Below, piece by piece: positions 24,694 to 33,168 of a DNA stretch of 64,000 nt (the first letter of the stretch is position 1; the number at the start of each line of letters is the position of its first letter). This stretch comes from Falsiroseomonas sp050563535. Lineage in GTDB: Bacteria > Pseudomonadota > Alphaproteobacteria > Acetobacterales > Acetobacteraceae. The position numbers and the translations under genes are program-made. The stretch covers positions 62,001 to 126,000 of the forward strand of contig NZ_JBNXUO010000002.1 in NCBI RefSeq assembly GCF_050563535.1, read 5' to 3'. Under the pieces are notes generated by a model. It saw only the letters and a program-made list of their open reading frames with translations. It had not been told where the DNA came from and ran no database searches.

Positions 24694-25788
24694 CTACGCC
24701 GAAGCGGGCGCCAGAAGGAAGGGCGCGCCGGCGCGGCCGGCGATGTCGCGGATGTCCTGCACCAGCTTCGGCGGCACCGGGATGCCGTCGGCCAGCCGCG
24801 CCTCGCGCTCCGCCACCTCCGGCTCGCCCGGCACCAGCACGGGAAGGGCGGGGTCGGCCGGCGGGGTGGCGTGCAGCACCTCGATCGCCGCGTCCAGGTC
24901 GTGCTCGAACTCGCCTGCCGGCCGGAAGGCGGCGGGGTCGAGCGCCAGCATGAAGTGGCCGATATTATCCGGGTCGGACGGCCCCTGCGTCCGCACCCGG
25001 ATCGGCGAGAAGGACCCGCCCGAGAGCGTTGCCCCCAGGACATGCGCCATCAGCGCCAGACCATAGCCCTTGTGGCTCGCCATCTCCGCGATGCCGCCGA
25101 GGGGGGAGAGGCCGCCTTCCGGCGACTCGAACACCTGTGCGACGGCGGCGGCGCCTTCCGTCACCGGCCGCCCGGCGCCGTCCAGCACCCAGCCCGGTGG
25201 GATGGGCTTGCCGCGCAGCGCATGGGCGCGAACCTTGTTCGCCGCCGCGGTGGTGGTGGCCATGTCGAGCGAGACGGGCGGGTGGCGCCCGGCCGGGGCG
25301 GCGAAGGCGATCGGGTTGGTGCCGAGCACCGGCATGGCGCCGCGCGTCGGCACCATCGCCATGGTCCGCGTGCCGGAGGTGACGAGGCCGACGCAGCCTT
25401 CCGCCGTCGCCAGCTTCGCGTACCAGCCTGCCGCGCCGAAATGGTGGCTGTTGCGCACCGCCACGGCGCCCACGCCGTTCAGCTTCGCCTTGGCGATGGC
25501 GAGCCGCATCGCGAAGGCGGCGGCGGGGTGGCCGAGCCCGGCGCCGCCATCCACCAGCGCCACCGCCCCCGTCTCCCTCACCACATGCGGGCGGGCGTCG
25601 AGCCTGACCTGCCCGTCCCGGCGCATCTTCTCGTAGCTCGGCAGCATGCCGATGCCGTGGCTGTCGACGCCGGCGAGGTCGGTCTCGACCATCACCTCCG
25701 CCGTCTCCGTCGCCAGGTCCCCCGGCATGCCCCAGGCATGGAGGATTGCGATGATCTGCGCCCGCACGCTGTCCGCCGCCGCCCGCAT
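24694..25788 (-). CDS. Ldh/malate dehydrogenase-type (YlbC/ComC) family oxidoreductase
   Basis: A 364-residue member of the Ldh2/MDH2 family of NAD(P)-dependent 2-hydroxyacid dehydrogenases. It has ETDLAGVDSHGIGMLPSY, the catalytic HHFGAAGWYA, GTNPIAFAAPA, and the late SHKGYGLALM motif. Family members oxidise malate, ureidoglycolate, sulfolactate or 2,3-diketogulonate. It is the first gene of a minus-strand operon with a TctC receptor, a C-C lyase and a haloacid-type hydrolase, so it may oxidise the 2-hydroxyacid that the receptor imports or that the hydrolase makes. ATG 25788 has a GGGGTG upstream. Confidence 0.86.
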   Translation of the reverse strand: MRAAADSVRAQIIAILHAWGMPGDLATETAEVMVETDLAGVDSHGIGMLPSYEKMRRDGQVRLDARPHVVRETGAVALVDGGAGLGHPAAAFAMRLAIAKAKLNGVGAVAVRNSHHFGAAGWYAKLATAEGCVGLVTSGTRTMAMVPTRGAMPVLGTNPIAFAAPAGRHPPVSLDMATTTAAANKVRAHALRGKPIPPGWVLDGAGRPVTEGAAAVAQVFESPEGGLSPLGGIAEMASHKGYGLALMAHVLGATLSGGSFSPIRVRTQGPSDPDNIGHFMLALDPAAFRPAGEFEHDLDAAIEVLHATPPADPALPVLVPGEPEVAEREARLADGIPVPPKLVQDIRDIAGRAGAPFLLAPASA

Positions 25789-25949
25789 CGCCGCACCCCA
25801 TCCCCGTGATCCGCCGGCAGGGGTGGCGCGGGCGGGCCGCCGCGTCAATCGCCGCGTGGCGCCGGCGGGGCGGGCGGGTCGTTGCCGGGACCGCTGTGCG
25901 GCCGGCGAAGTCGCGCTAGGCTGCGCCGCGCGACCAGGGAGACCGGGGC

Positions 25950-26195
25950 ATGACCGGCGATTCGCCTCCTCACGCGGCACGGCCGGACCATCCGCCTGCC
26001 GCCCACCGGATCCCGGAAGCCTGGGACCGCAAGCCCGACCCCTTCGCCCGGACGCAGGGCCACACGCCCGAACCCACCACCGCACTGCCCGGGGAAGGGC
26101 AGGCGGGGGACCGCTGGGCGGCGGTGAAATCGGGCCTGCTGTTCGTGCTGGGTGCGGCGCTGCTGGCCTGGATGCTGATCAGCCTGCTGCTCTGA
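25950..26195 (+). CDS. Small C-terminally anchored membrane protein, hypothetical
   Basis: An 81-residue protein, not recognised. The first 55 residues are hydrophilic, Pro/His-rich and probably disordered (RIPEAWDRKPDPFARTQGH). The last 20 form one membrane helix (SGLLFVLGAALLAWMLISLL), so the protein is predicted to be tail-anchored. ATG 25950 follows AGGGAGA at 25936-25942. The stop is 2 nt before the next SDR gene, so the two are co-transcribed. It starts 161 bp from the divergent Ldh-type gene. Confidence 0.6.
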   Translation: MTGDSPPHAARPDHPPAAHRIPEAWDRKPDPFARTQGHTPEPTTALPGEGQAGDRWAAVKSGLLFVLGAALLAWMLISLLL

Positions 26196-26197
26196 CG

Positions 26198-26950
26198 ATG
26201 TCCGCGCGACCCGTCCTGATGGTCACCGGCGCCGGGCGGGGGATCGGCGCGGCGGTGGCGCGGCTGGCCGCGGCGCGCGGCCATGACCTGCTTCTGACCT
26301 GGCACAGCGACGCGGCCGCCGCCGGGGCGACGGCGGCGGCATGCCGCACCGCCGGCGCGGCGGTGGAACTGGTGCGGGCCGATGCGGGCGACCCGGCGGA
26401 CACCGCGCGCGCCTTCGCCGCGCTCGATTCGCGCTTCGGCCGGCTCGACGCGCTGGTGCCGAATGCCGGCATCACCGGCCCGTCGGGGGACTTCCTGTCC
26501 TCCACCGATGCGCTCTGGGCGGAGGTGTTCCGGGTGAACCTGCTCGGCGTCGCCACCGCCTGCCGGGAGGCGGCGCGCCGCATGGCGCGGTCCCGCGGGG
26601 GGCAGGGGGGCGGGATCTGCGCCATCTCCTCACGCGCGGCGGCCTTCGGGGCGCCCTTCAAATTCATCCACTACGCCGCGAGCAAGGCGGCGGTGGATGC
26701 GATGGTGGCCGGGCTGTCGAAGGAACTGGCCGCGGAGGGGATCCGCGTCAACGCGGTGGCGCCGGGGATGGTGGACACGGCCATCCACGCCGCGACGGGA
26801 GACCCCGCGCGGGTCGGGCGCATCGTGCCGCAGGTGCCGATGCGGCGGATGGGCACGCCGGAGGAGATCGCGGAAGCCGTGCTCTGGCTGCTGTCGGATG
26901 CGGCGTCCTACGTCACCGGCGCCGTGGTCCCGGTGGGCGGCGGTCGCTGA
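26198..26950 (+). CDS. SDR family oxidoreductase
   Basis: A 250-residue short-chain dehydrogenase. The cofactor motif TGAGRGIG is near residue 11, the NAG motif is PNAGITG, the catalytic Ser is in AISSRAAAFG, and YAASK supplies Tyr and Lys. The end YVTGAVVPVGGGR is FabG-like. The substrate is unknown; the frequent TGGR/ADAGD residues suggest NADP preference but this is weak. It begins 2 nt after the small membrane protein gene and lies 67 bp before a complete TctC-TctB-TctA transporter, so it may act on the imported acid. Confidence 0.85.
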   Translation: MSARPVLMVTGAGRGIGAAVARLAAARGHDLLLTWHSDAAAAGATAAACRTAGAAVELVRADAGDPADTARAFAALDSRFGRLDALVPNAGITGPSGDFLSSTDALWAEVFRVNLLGVATACREAARRMARSRGGQGGGICAISSRAAAFGAPFKFIHYAASKAAVDAMVAGLSKELAAEGIRVNAVAPGMVDTAIHAATGDPARVGRIVPQVPMRRMGTPEEIAEAVLWLLSDAASYVTGAVVPVGGGR

Positions 26951-27017
26951 GGGACCCGCTTGCCGCCGCACCCGGTTGGCCGCCACTCTGTCCCCAACGG
27001 ATGAGGGAGCGGGACAG

Positions 27018-27968
27018 ATGATCGCGCGGCGCGGGGTGCTGGCGGCGGGCGCGGTGCTGGCGGCGGGCGGCGCGCGCGCGCAGCCGGCGCGGCCGGTGCG
27101 GCTGCTGGTCCCCTTCATCCCGGGCAGCGCGCCGGATGTCATCGCGCGGCAGCTTGCGGAACGCATCTCGCCCCTGCTCGGCCAGCCGGTGGTGGTGGAG
27201 AACCGGGGCGGCGCCGGCGGCAATATCGGGTTCGAGGCCGCGGCCCGCAGCCCGAATGACGGCAGCACCCTGCTGCTCGGCACCAATTCGCTGGTCATCA
27301 ACCCGGCGCTGACCCGCCGGCCGCTGGGCTTCGATGCGTTCCGCGACTTCGTGCCGGTGAACCTGGCCTTCGCCATGCCGCATCTGCTGATCGTCCCACC
27401 CGGTGGCCCGGACAGCACGGCGGCGCTGATCGCCGACCTTCGCGCGCGGCCCGACCAGAACTACGCGAGCGGCGGAAACGGGTCCGGCGCGCATCTGGCG
27501 GCGGAGCTGTTCAAGGCGCGCGCGGGCGTGCAGGCGACGCATGTGCCCTTCCGCGGGGCGCCCGACATCGTGAACAACGTGATGAGCGGGCAGGTGCAGC
27601 TGGGCTTCCCGACGCTGTCCACCGCGACGGAGCTGGTGCGCGCGGGGCGGCTGAAGGCCCTGGCCGTCACCTCCGCCGCGCGCAACCATGCCCTGCCCGA
27701 CGTGCCGCCGCTGGCGGATGCGGTGCCGGGCTTCGACCTCACCTCCTGGTTCGCGGTGATGGCGCCGGCGGGCACGCCGCCCGCGGTGGTCTCCCGCGTG
27801 GACGCGGCCGTGCGGGAGGCGCTGGCCGATGCCGCCTGGCGTGCGCGCGTGACCGCCGATGGCAGCACCGCCGTCGGCCTGGGGCCGGACCTCTTCGCCC
27901 CCTTCCTGCGGGAGGAGGCGGTGAAGTGGGGCGAGGCGGTGCGGATCAGCGGCGCGACGGTGGACTGA
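27018..27968 (+). CDS. Tripartite tricarboxylate transporter substrate-binding protein TctC
   Basis: A 316-residue periplasmic receptor, with signal peptide MIARRGVLAAGAVLAAGGARAQ. Bug motifs are RPVRLLVPFIPGSAPDVIA, VVENRGGAGG and YASGGNGSGAHLAAELF. ATG 27018 follows AGGGAG at 27004-27009. It is the first gene of a contiguous tctC-tctB-tctA set. The family takes up citrate, other di- and tricarboxylates, or aromatic acids in a sodium- or proton-dependent way. The exact ligand is unknown. The family Asp that contacts the ligand carboxylate is present in SAPDVIARQ. Confidence 0.91.
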   Translation: MIARRGVLAAGAVLAAGGARAQPARPVRLLVPFIPGSAPDVIARQLAERISPLLGQPVVVENRGGAGGNIGFEAAARSPNDGSTLLLGTNSLVINPALTRRPLGFDAFRDFVPVNLAFAMPHLLIVPPGGPDSTAALIADLRARPDQNYASGGNGSGAHLAAELFKARAGVQATHVPFRGAPDIVNNVMSGQVQLGFPTLSTATELVRAGRLKALAVTSAARNHALPDVPPLADAVPGFDLTSWFAVMAPAGTPPAVVSRVDAAVREALADAAWRARVTADGSTAVGLGPDLFAPFLREEAVKWGEAVRISGATVD

Positions 27969-27996
27969 GCGGCGCGGGCAGGGAAGGATCGGCGGG

Positions 27997-28461
27997 ATGA
28001 GGCTGTCGGACCGGGTCTCGGGGGGCTTGCTGGTCGCGCTCGGCGCCGCCGCCGCCGTCGCGGGTTCGCGCCTGCCGGGCGTGCCGGGGCAGGATGTGGG
28101 CCCCGCCGTCTTCCCCATGGTGGTGGGCGGCGGGCTGGTGCTGTGCGGGGCGATGATCGCCTTCGGCATCGGCCATGCCTTCGAGGCGCCGGAGGAGGAG
28201 GACGGCCCGCCGCGCGGGCGCTGGTTCGGGCTGCGCGCGCTGCTGCCGCCGGCGCTGCTGCTGTTCTACGTGCTGGCGGCGGACGGCCTTGGGTTCCTGC
28301 CGACCGCGGCGGCGATCATCGCGGCCTCCGCGGTGGCGCTGGGCGCGGGCTGGCGGCTGGTGCTGCCGCTTGCGGTGATCGGGCCGCTGGCGGTCCATGC
28401 GGTCTTCGCGAAGCTGCTGCGCGTGCCGCTGCCCGATGGCCTGCTGGCGGCGCCGTGGTGA
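27997..28461 (+). CDS. Tripartite tricarboxylate transporter, small membrane subunit TctB
   Basis: A 154-residue membrane protein with four hydrophobic segments: near 7-22, 39-55, 80-100 and 104-140. A periplasmic-facing GPAVFPMVVGG follows the first segment, the typical TctB pattern. It is the small subunit that joins TctA in the inner membrane. It lies 28 bp after tctC and ends 4 bp before tctA, so the three genes are one operon. Sequence conservation in TctB is low, so the call depends mainly on the context and membrane pattern. Confidence 0.86.
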   Translation: MRLSDRVSGGLLVALGAAAAVAGSRLPGVPGQDVGPAVFPMVVGGGLVLCGAMIAFGIGHAFEAPEEEDGPPRGRWFGLRALLPPALLLFYVLAADGLGFLPTAAAIIAASAVALGAGWRLVLPLAVIGPLAVHAVFAKLLRVPLPDGLLAAPW

Positions 28462-28465
28462 CGCG

Positions 28466-29965
28466 ATGACGGACCTCCTCGAAGGCTTCCGCCTGGTCGC
28501 GCAGACCGACGTGGTCGTCGCGATCCTGCTCTCATCGGTCTACGGGCTGGTGGTGGGGTCGCTGCCCGGCCTGTCGGCCACCATGGCGACCGCGCTGCTG
28601 GTGCCCTTCACCTTCTACCTCTCGCCCATCGCGGCGGTGGCCACCATCATCTCGGCCAGCGCCATGGCGATCTTCTCGGGCGACATCCCGGGGGCGCTGC
28701 TGCGCATCCCCGGCACCCCCGCCTCCGCCGCCTATACCGACGAGGCCTATGCGATGACGCGCAAGGGCCAGGCGGAGACGGCGCTGGGCGCCGGGCTGTG
28801 GTTCAGCGCGATCGGCGGCATCGTGGGGACGCTTTCACTGGTGCTGATGGCGCCGCTGCTGGCGGAGATGGCGCTCAACTTCTCCTCCTTCGAGTATTTC
28901 TGGCTCGCCCTGCTCGGGCTGATGTGCGCGACGCTGGTCGCGCGGTCATCCCCGGTGAAGGCCATCGCGTCCATGCTGATCGGGCTGCTGGTGGCCTGCG
29001 TGGGAATGGAGAACCCGGCCGGCACGCCGCGCTTCACCTTCGGCATCACCGACCTGCTGGGCGGGATCGAGCCCATCCCGGCCCTGGTCGGCGTCTTCGC
29101 GGTCAGCGAGGTGATGCGCGCCATGCTGTCGCCCCCGCCACCGCCCATCCCGGCGCGGCGCTTCGGGTCCATCCTGGCCGGGCAATGGGCGCTGACGAAG
29201 AAGTACCAGTGGCCGATGTGGCGGGGCAACATCGTCGGCATCATCATCGGCGTGCTGCCCGGCGCGGGGGCCGACATGGCGGCCTGGGTCAGCTACGCCA
29301 TGTCCAAGCGCTTCTCCAAGGAACCCGAGAAGTTCGGCACCGGCCACCCGGAGGGCCTGGTGGAGGCCGGGGCATCGAACAACGCCTCCCTCGCCTCGGG
29401 CTGGGTGCCGTCGCTGCTGTTCGGCATCCCGGGGGACACCATCACCGCGATCGCGATCGGCGTGCTCTACATGAAGGGGCTGAACCCCGGCCCGACGCTG
29501 TTCACCGAACGGGCGAGCAGCATGTACGCGCTCTACATCATCTTCATCGTCGCCAACATCATCATGATCCCGCTCGGCATCCTGATGATCCGGGGGGCGA
29601 GCCACATCCTGCGCGCGCCGCGCGCGGCGGTGATGCCGGTGATCCTGCTGCTCTGCGGCGTCGGCGCCTTCGCGACGGGGGCGAACCTGTTCGCCGTGGT
29701 GCTGGTGGCGGCCTTCGGCTGCATCGGCTTCGTGATGGAGCGGAACGGCTATCCGGTGGCGGCGATGGTGCTCGGCGTCGTCATGGGCTCGATGCTGGAA
29801 CAGACCTTCGTCACCTCGCTCATCAAGAGCGACAGCAGCCTGCTGCCTTTCTTCGAGAGGCCGGTCGCCTCGGTTCTCGCCGCGCTCACCATCGGCGCGC
29901 TGTGCTGGCCGCTGCTGGCCTGGGCGATCGGGCGCATCCCGGGCCGCCCGGCTACTCCGGGATGA
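28466..29965 (+). CDS. Tripartite tricarboxylate transporter, large permease subunit TctA
   Basis: A 499-residue, many-pass membrane permease. It has the TctA signature regions GSLPGLSATMATALL and IPGTPASAAYT, and the second glycine-rich repeat GVLPGAGADMAAWVSYAMSKRF with LFGIPGDTITAIAIG later. These two GxPG repeats are thought to line the transport path. Together with TctB and TctC it forms a secondary, ion-driven uptake system for organic acids. The 3' end overlaps the convergent RidA gene by 14 bp. Confidence 0.94.
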   Translation: MTDLLEGFRLVAQTDVVVAILLSSVYGLVVGSLPGLSATMATALLVPFTFYLSPIAAVATIISASAMAIFSGDIPGALLRIPGTPASAAYTDEAYAMTRKGQAETALGAGLWFSAIGGIVGTLSLVLMAPLLAEMALNFSSFEYFWLALLGLMCATLVARSSPVKAIASMLIGLLVACVGMENPAGTPRFTFGITDLLGGIEPIPALVGVFAVSEVMRAMLSPPPPPIPARRFGSILAGQWALTKKYQWPMWRGNIVGIIIGVLPGAGADMAAWVSYAMSKRFSKEPEKFGTGHPEGLVEAGASNNASLASGWVPSLLFGIPGDTITAIAIGVLYMKGLNPGPTLFTERASSMYALYIIFIVANIIMIPLGILMIRGASHILRAPRAAVMPVILLLCGVGAFATGANLFAVVLVAAFGCIGFVMERNGYPVAAMVLGVVMGSMLEQTFVTSLIKSDSSLLPFFERPVASVLAALTIGALCWPLLAWAIGRIPGRPATPG

Positions 29966-30353
29966 TCGCCGTCGCCTCGATCTCGACCAGCGCCGCCGGC
30001 TCGACGAGGGAGACGACCTGCACCAGCGCCATGGCCGGGAAGTGCCGGCCCATGACCGCGCGATAGGCAGGGCCGAGCTGCGCGAGGCTGGCGCGGTAGG
30101 CCGCCATGTCGGTGACATACCAGGTCAGCCGGCCGACATGCTCCGGCCCGCCGCCGGCCTCCCTCACCACGTCGAGGATGTTCCGCAGCGCCTGCGCGGC
30201 CTGCGCGACCAGGCCCTCGGCGAAGCGGCCCTCGGCGTCCCAGCCGATCTGGCCGCCGACCAGCACGATGCGGCCGCGCCCCACCATGCCGTTCGCATAG
30301 CCGCGCGGCGGCGGCCAGCCCGGCGGCAGCAGCGCCGTCAGTGGCGCCGTCAT
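29952..30353 (-). CDS. RidA family protein
   Basis: A 133-residue RidA/YjgF-type protein, with the typical GRIVLVGGQIGWDAEGRF and QAAQALRNILDVVREAGG. In archetype RidA an Arg in VEVARL binds and protonates the enamine; here the aligned segment reads VQVVSLVEPAALVEIEA, where a Ser takes its place, so this is likely a non-archetype (Rid subgroup) protein. Its ATG overlaps the stop of the aryl-CoA ligase gene (ATGA, 30350-30353). In this operon it may act on an enamine or imine formed during 2-aminobenzoyl-CoA breakdown. That role is inference. Confidence 0.86.
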   Translation of the reverse strand: MTAPLTALLPPGWPPPRGYANGMVGRGRIVLVGGQIGWDAEGRFAEGLVAQAAQALRNILDVVREAGGGPEHVGRLTWYVTDMAAYRASLAQLGPAYRAVMGRHFPAMALVQVVSLVEPAALVEIEATAIIPE

Positions 30354-31987
30354 GCCGGCGGCTCCCCCGCCGCCTGCCGGCGCAGCGCGAAACGCTGCAG
30401 CTTGCCCGTCTCGGTTCGCGGCAGGGCGGGCACGAAGACGATGCTGCGCGGATACTTGTAGGGCGCGATCTCCCGCTTCACATGGTCCTGCAACGCCCTG
30501 GCCAGCGCATCGTCGGGGACGACACCGTCCCGGGGGACGACATAGGCGCGCACAACCATGCCGCGTTCGGCATCCGGCGCGCCGACCACGCCGCATTCCC
30601 GCACCGCGGGATGGGTCAGCAGCGCCGCCTCCACCTCCGGCCCGGCGATGTTGTAGCCGGCCGAGACGATCATGTCGTCGTTCCGGGCCTGGTACCAGAA
30701 GTAACCGTCGGCATCCTGGACGAAGGTGTCCCCGGTGATGTTCCAGCCCCGCTGCACGTAGCTGGCCTGCCGCGCATCCGCTAGGTAGCGGCAGCCGGTC
30801 GGGCCCTGCACCGCAAGCCGCCCCGGCGTGCCGCGCGGAACTTCCCGCCCCTCCGCATCCACCACCCGCGCGCGGTAGCCGGGCACGGGCAGGCCGGTGG
30901 CGCCGGGGCGGATCTGGTCCTCCCGCGCGGCGATGAAGATGTGCAGCATCTCGGTCGCGCCAATGCCGTCCATCAGCTTCAGGCCGGTCGCGGCCTCCCA
31001 CGCCTCGAAGACCGGCTTCGGCAGGGCCTCCCCGGCGCTGACGCATTTCCGCAGGCTCGACAGGTCGTGCCGCGCCGCGAGCCCGGCCATGGCGCGGTAG
31101 GCGGTCGGGGCGGTGAAGCAGACCGTGGCGCGGTGGCGCGCGATGGCGGCGGCGAGTTCCTCGGGCGGGGCCTTCTCCAGCAGGACCGCGGTGGCGCCAG
31201 CGCGGAAGGGGAACAGCACCAGCCCGCCCAGGCCGAAGGTGAAAGCGAGAGGAGGGGAGCCGATGAAGATGTCGGATGGCTCCGGCCGCAGCACCTGCGC
31301 GGAATAGCCGTCGCAGACCGCCAGCATGTCGCGGTGGACATGCATCGTCCCCTTGGGCTCCCCGGTGCTGCCGCTGGTGAAGCCGATGAGGCAGACATCG
31401 TCGGCCGCCGTGTCGCAGGCGGCGAAATGCGGGGATGCTTCCGCGCACATCGCTTCCAGCGTGCCGTCGCCCCAGGTGACCAGGTGCCGCAGGTCCGGCG
31501 CATCGGCGCGGCGCAGGTCCTCCACCAGCCGCGCGTCGCAGAGCGCGTGGGAGATGCGCGCCTTCCGCAGCACCTGGCCGAGTTCGCCCGCGCGCAGCAG
31601 CGGCATGGTCGCCACCACCACGCCGCCCGCCTTCAGCACGGCGAGGCAGGCGGCGGCCATCCAGGCATTGTTGGCGCTGCGCAGCAGGACCCGGTTGCCG
31701 GGGACCAGGCCGAGCCGGTCCACCAGCACACCCGCGATGCGGTTCACCCGCGCGACGAGCTGCCGGTAGGTCAGCACCTCGGCCGGCGTCACCAGGGCGG
31801 GATGGTCGCCTCGGCCACGGTCCAGATTGGCGTCCAGCAGTTCGACCGCGCAGTTCAGCCGGGCAGGATAGCGGAATTCCGGCCGGTCGAGCAGGAAGTC
31901 CGGCCACTGGTCGCGCGGGGGAAGGTTGTCGCGGCAGAAGCCGTCGACATGCGCGCTGCCGGTTGCCGCGCCTCCGGTGCCGTCCAT
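30350..31987 (-). CDS. Benzoate-CoA ligase family protein, probably 2-aminobenzoate-CoA ligase
   Basis: A 545-residue acyl-adenylate-forming ligase. The P-loop-like motif is GFTSGSTGEPKGTMHVH, the A5-like region is DGIGATEMLHIF, the aryl-ligase motif is SAGYNIAGPEVEAAL, and the catalytic A10 Lys lies in RTETGKLQRF. The N-terminal NLPPRDQWPDFLLDRPEF, quoted in part, is typical of benzoate/2-aminobenzoate-CoA ligases. It makes aryl-CoA from the acid, ATP and CoA. Start choice: ATG 31987 has a GGGAGG ribosome-binding site; ATG 32005 would overlap the upstream stop as ATGA and add six residues. The context strongly favours 2-aminobenzoate over benzoate. Confidence 0.88.
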   Translation of the reverse strand: MDGTGGAATGSAHVDGFCRDNLPPRDQWPDFLLDRPEFRYPARLNCAVELLDANLDRGRGDHPALVTPAEVLTYRQLVARVNRIAGVLVDRLGLVPGNRVLLRSANNAWMAAACLAVLKAGGVVVATMPLLRAGELGQVLRKARISHALCDARLVEDLRRADAPDLRHLVTWGDGTLEAMCAEASPHFAACDTAADDVCLIGFTSGSTGEPKGTMHVHRDMLAVCDGYSAQVLRPEPSDIFIGSPPLAFTFGLGGLVLFPFRAGATAVLLEKAPPEELAAAIARHRATVCFTAPTAYRAMAGLAARHDLSSLRKCVSAGEALPKPVFEAWEAATGLKLMDGIGATEMLHIFIAAREDQIRPGATGLPVPGYRARVVDAEGREVPRGTPGRLAVQGPTGCRYLADARQASYVQRGWNITGDTFVQDADGYFWYQARNDDMIVSAGYNIAGPEVEAALLTHPAVRECGVVGAPDAERGMVVRAYVVPRDGVVPDDALARALQDHVKREIAPYKYPRSIVFVPALPRTETGKLQRFALRRQAAGEPPA

Positions 31988-32001
31988 CCCAGCCTCCCGC
32001 C

Positions 32002-33168
32002 TCATCCCGCGCCCGCTGCCAGGCGGTCCCGTTCCGCGCGGGCGATGACCACGCGCTGGATCTCGGACGCGCCTTCGTAGACGCGCAGCGCGCGGACCTC
32101 CCGGTAGAGTTCCTCGGCCTTGTGGCCGCGCGTCACGCCGAGGCCGCCATGGATCTGCACGTTGCGGTCGGCGCAACGCTGCGCGGCCTCGGTCGCGTGC
32201 AGCTTGGCCATGCTGGCTTCCCGTGTGACGCGCGGCGCGCCTGCATCCTTCAGCCAGGCGGCGCGGTAGACCAGCAGGGCGGATGCCTCGACATCCACCG
32301 CGCTGTCGGCGATCGCGGCCTGGCTCATCTGCTGGTCGAACAGCGTGGCGCCGAACAGGCGGCGCCGCGCCGCATGCGCCACCGTCATGTCGAAGGCACG
32401 GCGCGCGAAGCCGAGCGCCGCGGCCCCCACGGTCGCGCGGAAGACGTCGAGCGTGCCCATGGCGACCTTGAAGCCCTCACCCGGCATGCCGATCATCGCC
32501 CCGGCCGGGATGCGCGCCGCGTCGAAGGCGAGGGTTGCGAGCGGATGCGGGGCGGTGACGTCGATCCGCGCCTCGATGGCGAGGCCCGGCGTGTCGGCGG
32601 GGACGAGGAAGGCGGAGAGACCCTTCGCGCCCGGCGCCTCGCCCGTGCGGGCGAAGACGACATAGCTCGCCGCGATCCCGCCATTGCTGATCCAGGTCTT
32701 GCGGCCGGTGAGCCTGTAATGGCCATTGCCGTCGCGCTCCGCCACGGTGGCGAGTGCGGCGACATCGCTGCCCGCCTCCGGCTCGCTCAGCGCGAAGGCC
32801 GCGAGCGCGGTGCCGGCGCGGGCAGCGGGCAGCAGGCGCGCGCGCTGTTCGGGCGTGCCGAACAGCGTGACGGGGCCGGTGCCGAGGCCCTGCATCGCGA
32901 AGGCGAAATCCGCCAGCCCCGAATGGCGCGCCAGGATGTCCCGCGCCAGGCAGAGGCCCCGCACGTCGAGCCGCCCGTCCTCCGGGCAGGGCACGCGCAG
33001 CAGCCCGGCTTCCCCCATGGCGCGCGCCAGGCGCCGCGTGCTGCCATCCACGTCGCCCTCGTCCGACAGGGCCTCGGCATGGGTCGCGGCCCAGGCCTCG
33101 ACCTCCGCCGCCCAGGCGCGGTGGCGGGCCTCGAGGAAGGGCCAGTCGAGGAAGGATGCGTCGGCCAT
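32002..33168 (-). CDS. Acyl-CoA dehydrogenase family protein
   Basis: A 388-residue FAD enzyme that introduces a double bond into an acyl-CoA. Landmarks are ALSEPEAGSDVAALAT, the TGRKTWISNG region, AYREVRALRVYEGASEIQ-type C-terminus (here YREVRALRVYEGASEIQR) with the catalytic Glu, and IHGGLGVTRGH. It starts in a TGATG overlap with the enoyl-CoA hydratase stop (33168). In the 2-aminobenzoyl-CoA pathway such an enzyme could act on the non-aromatic CoA ester after ring reduction. The exact step is inferred. Confidence 0.9.
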   Translation of the reverse strand: MADASFLDWPFLEARHRAWAAEVEAWAATHAEALSDEGDVDGSTRRLARAMGEAGLLRVPCPEDGRLDVRGLCLARDILARHSGLADFAFAMQGLGTGPVTLFGTPEQRARLLPAARAGTALAAFALSEPEAGSDVAALATVAERDGNGHYRLTGRKTWISNGGIAASYVVFARTGEAPGAKGLSAFLVPADTPGLAIEARIDVTAPHPLATLAFDAARIPAGAMIGMPGEGFKVAMGTLDVFRATVGAAALGFARRAFDMTVAHAARRRLFGATLFDQQMSQAAIADSAVDVEASALLVYRAAWLKDAGAPRVTREASMAKLHATEAAQRCADRNVQIHGGLGVTRGHKAEELYREVRALRVYEGASEIQRVVIARAERDRLAAGAG

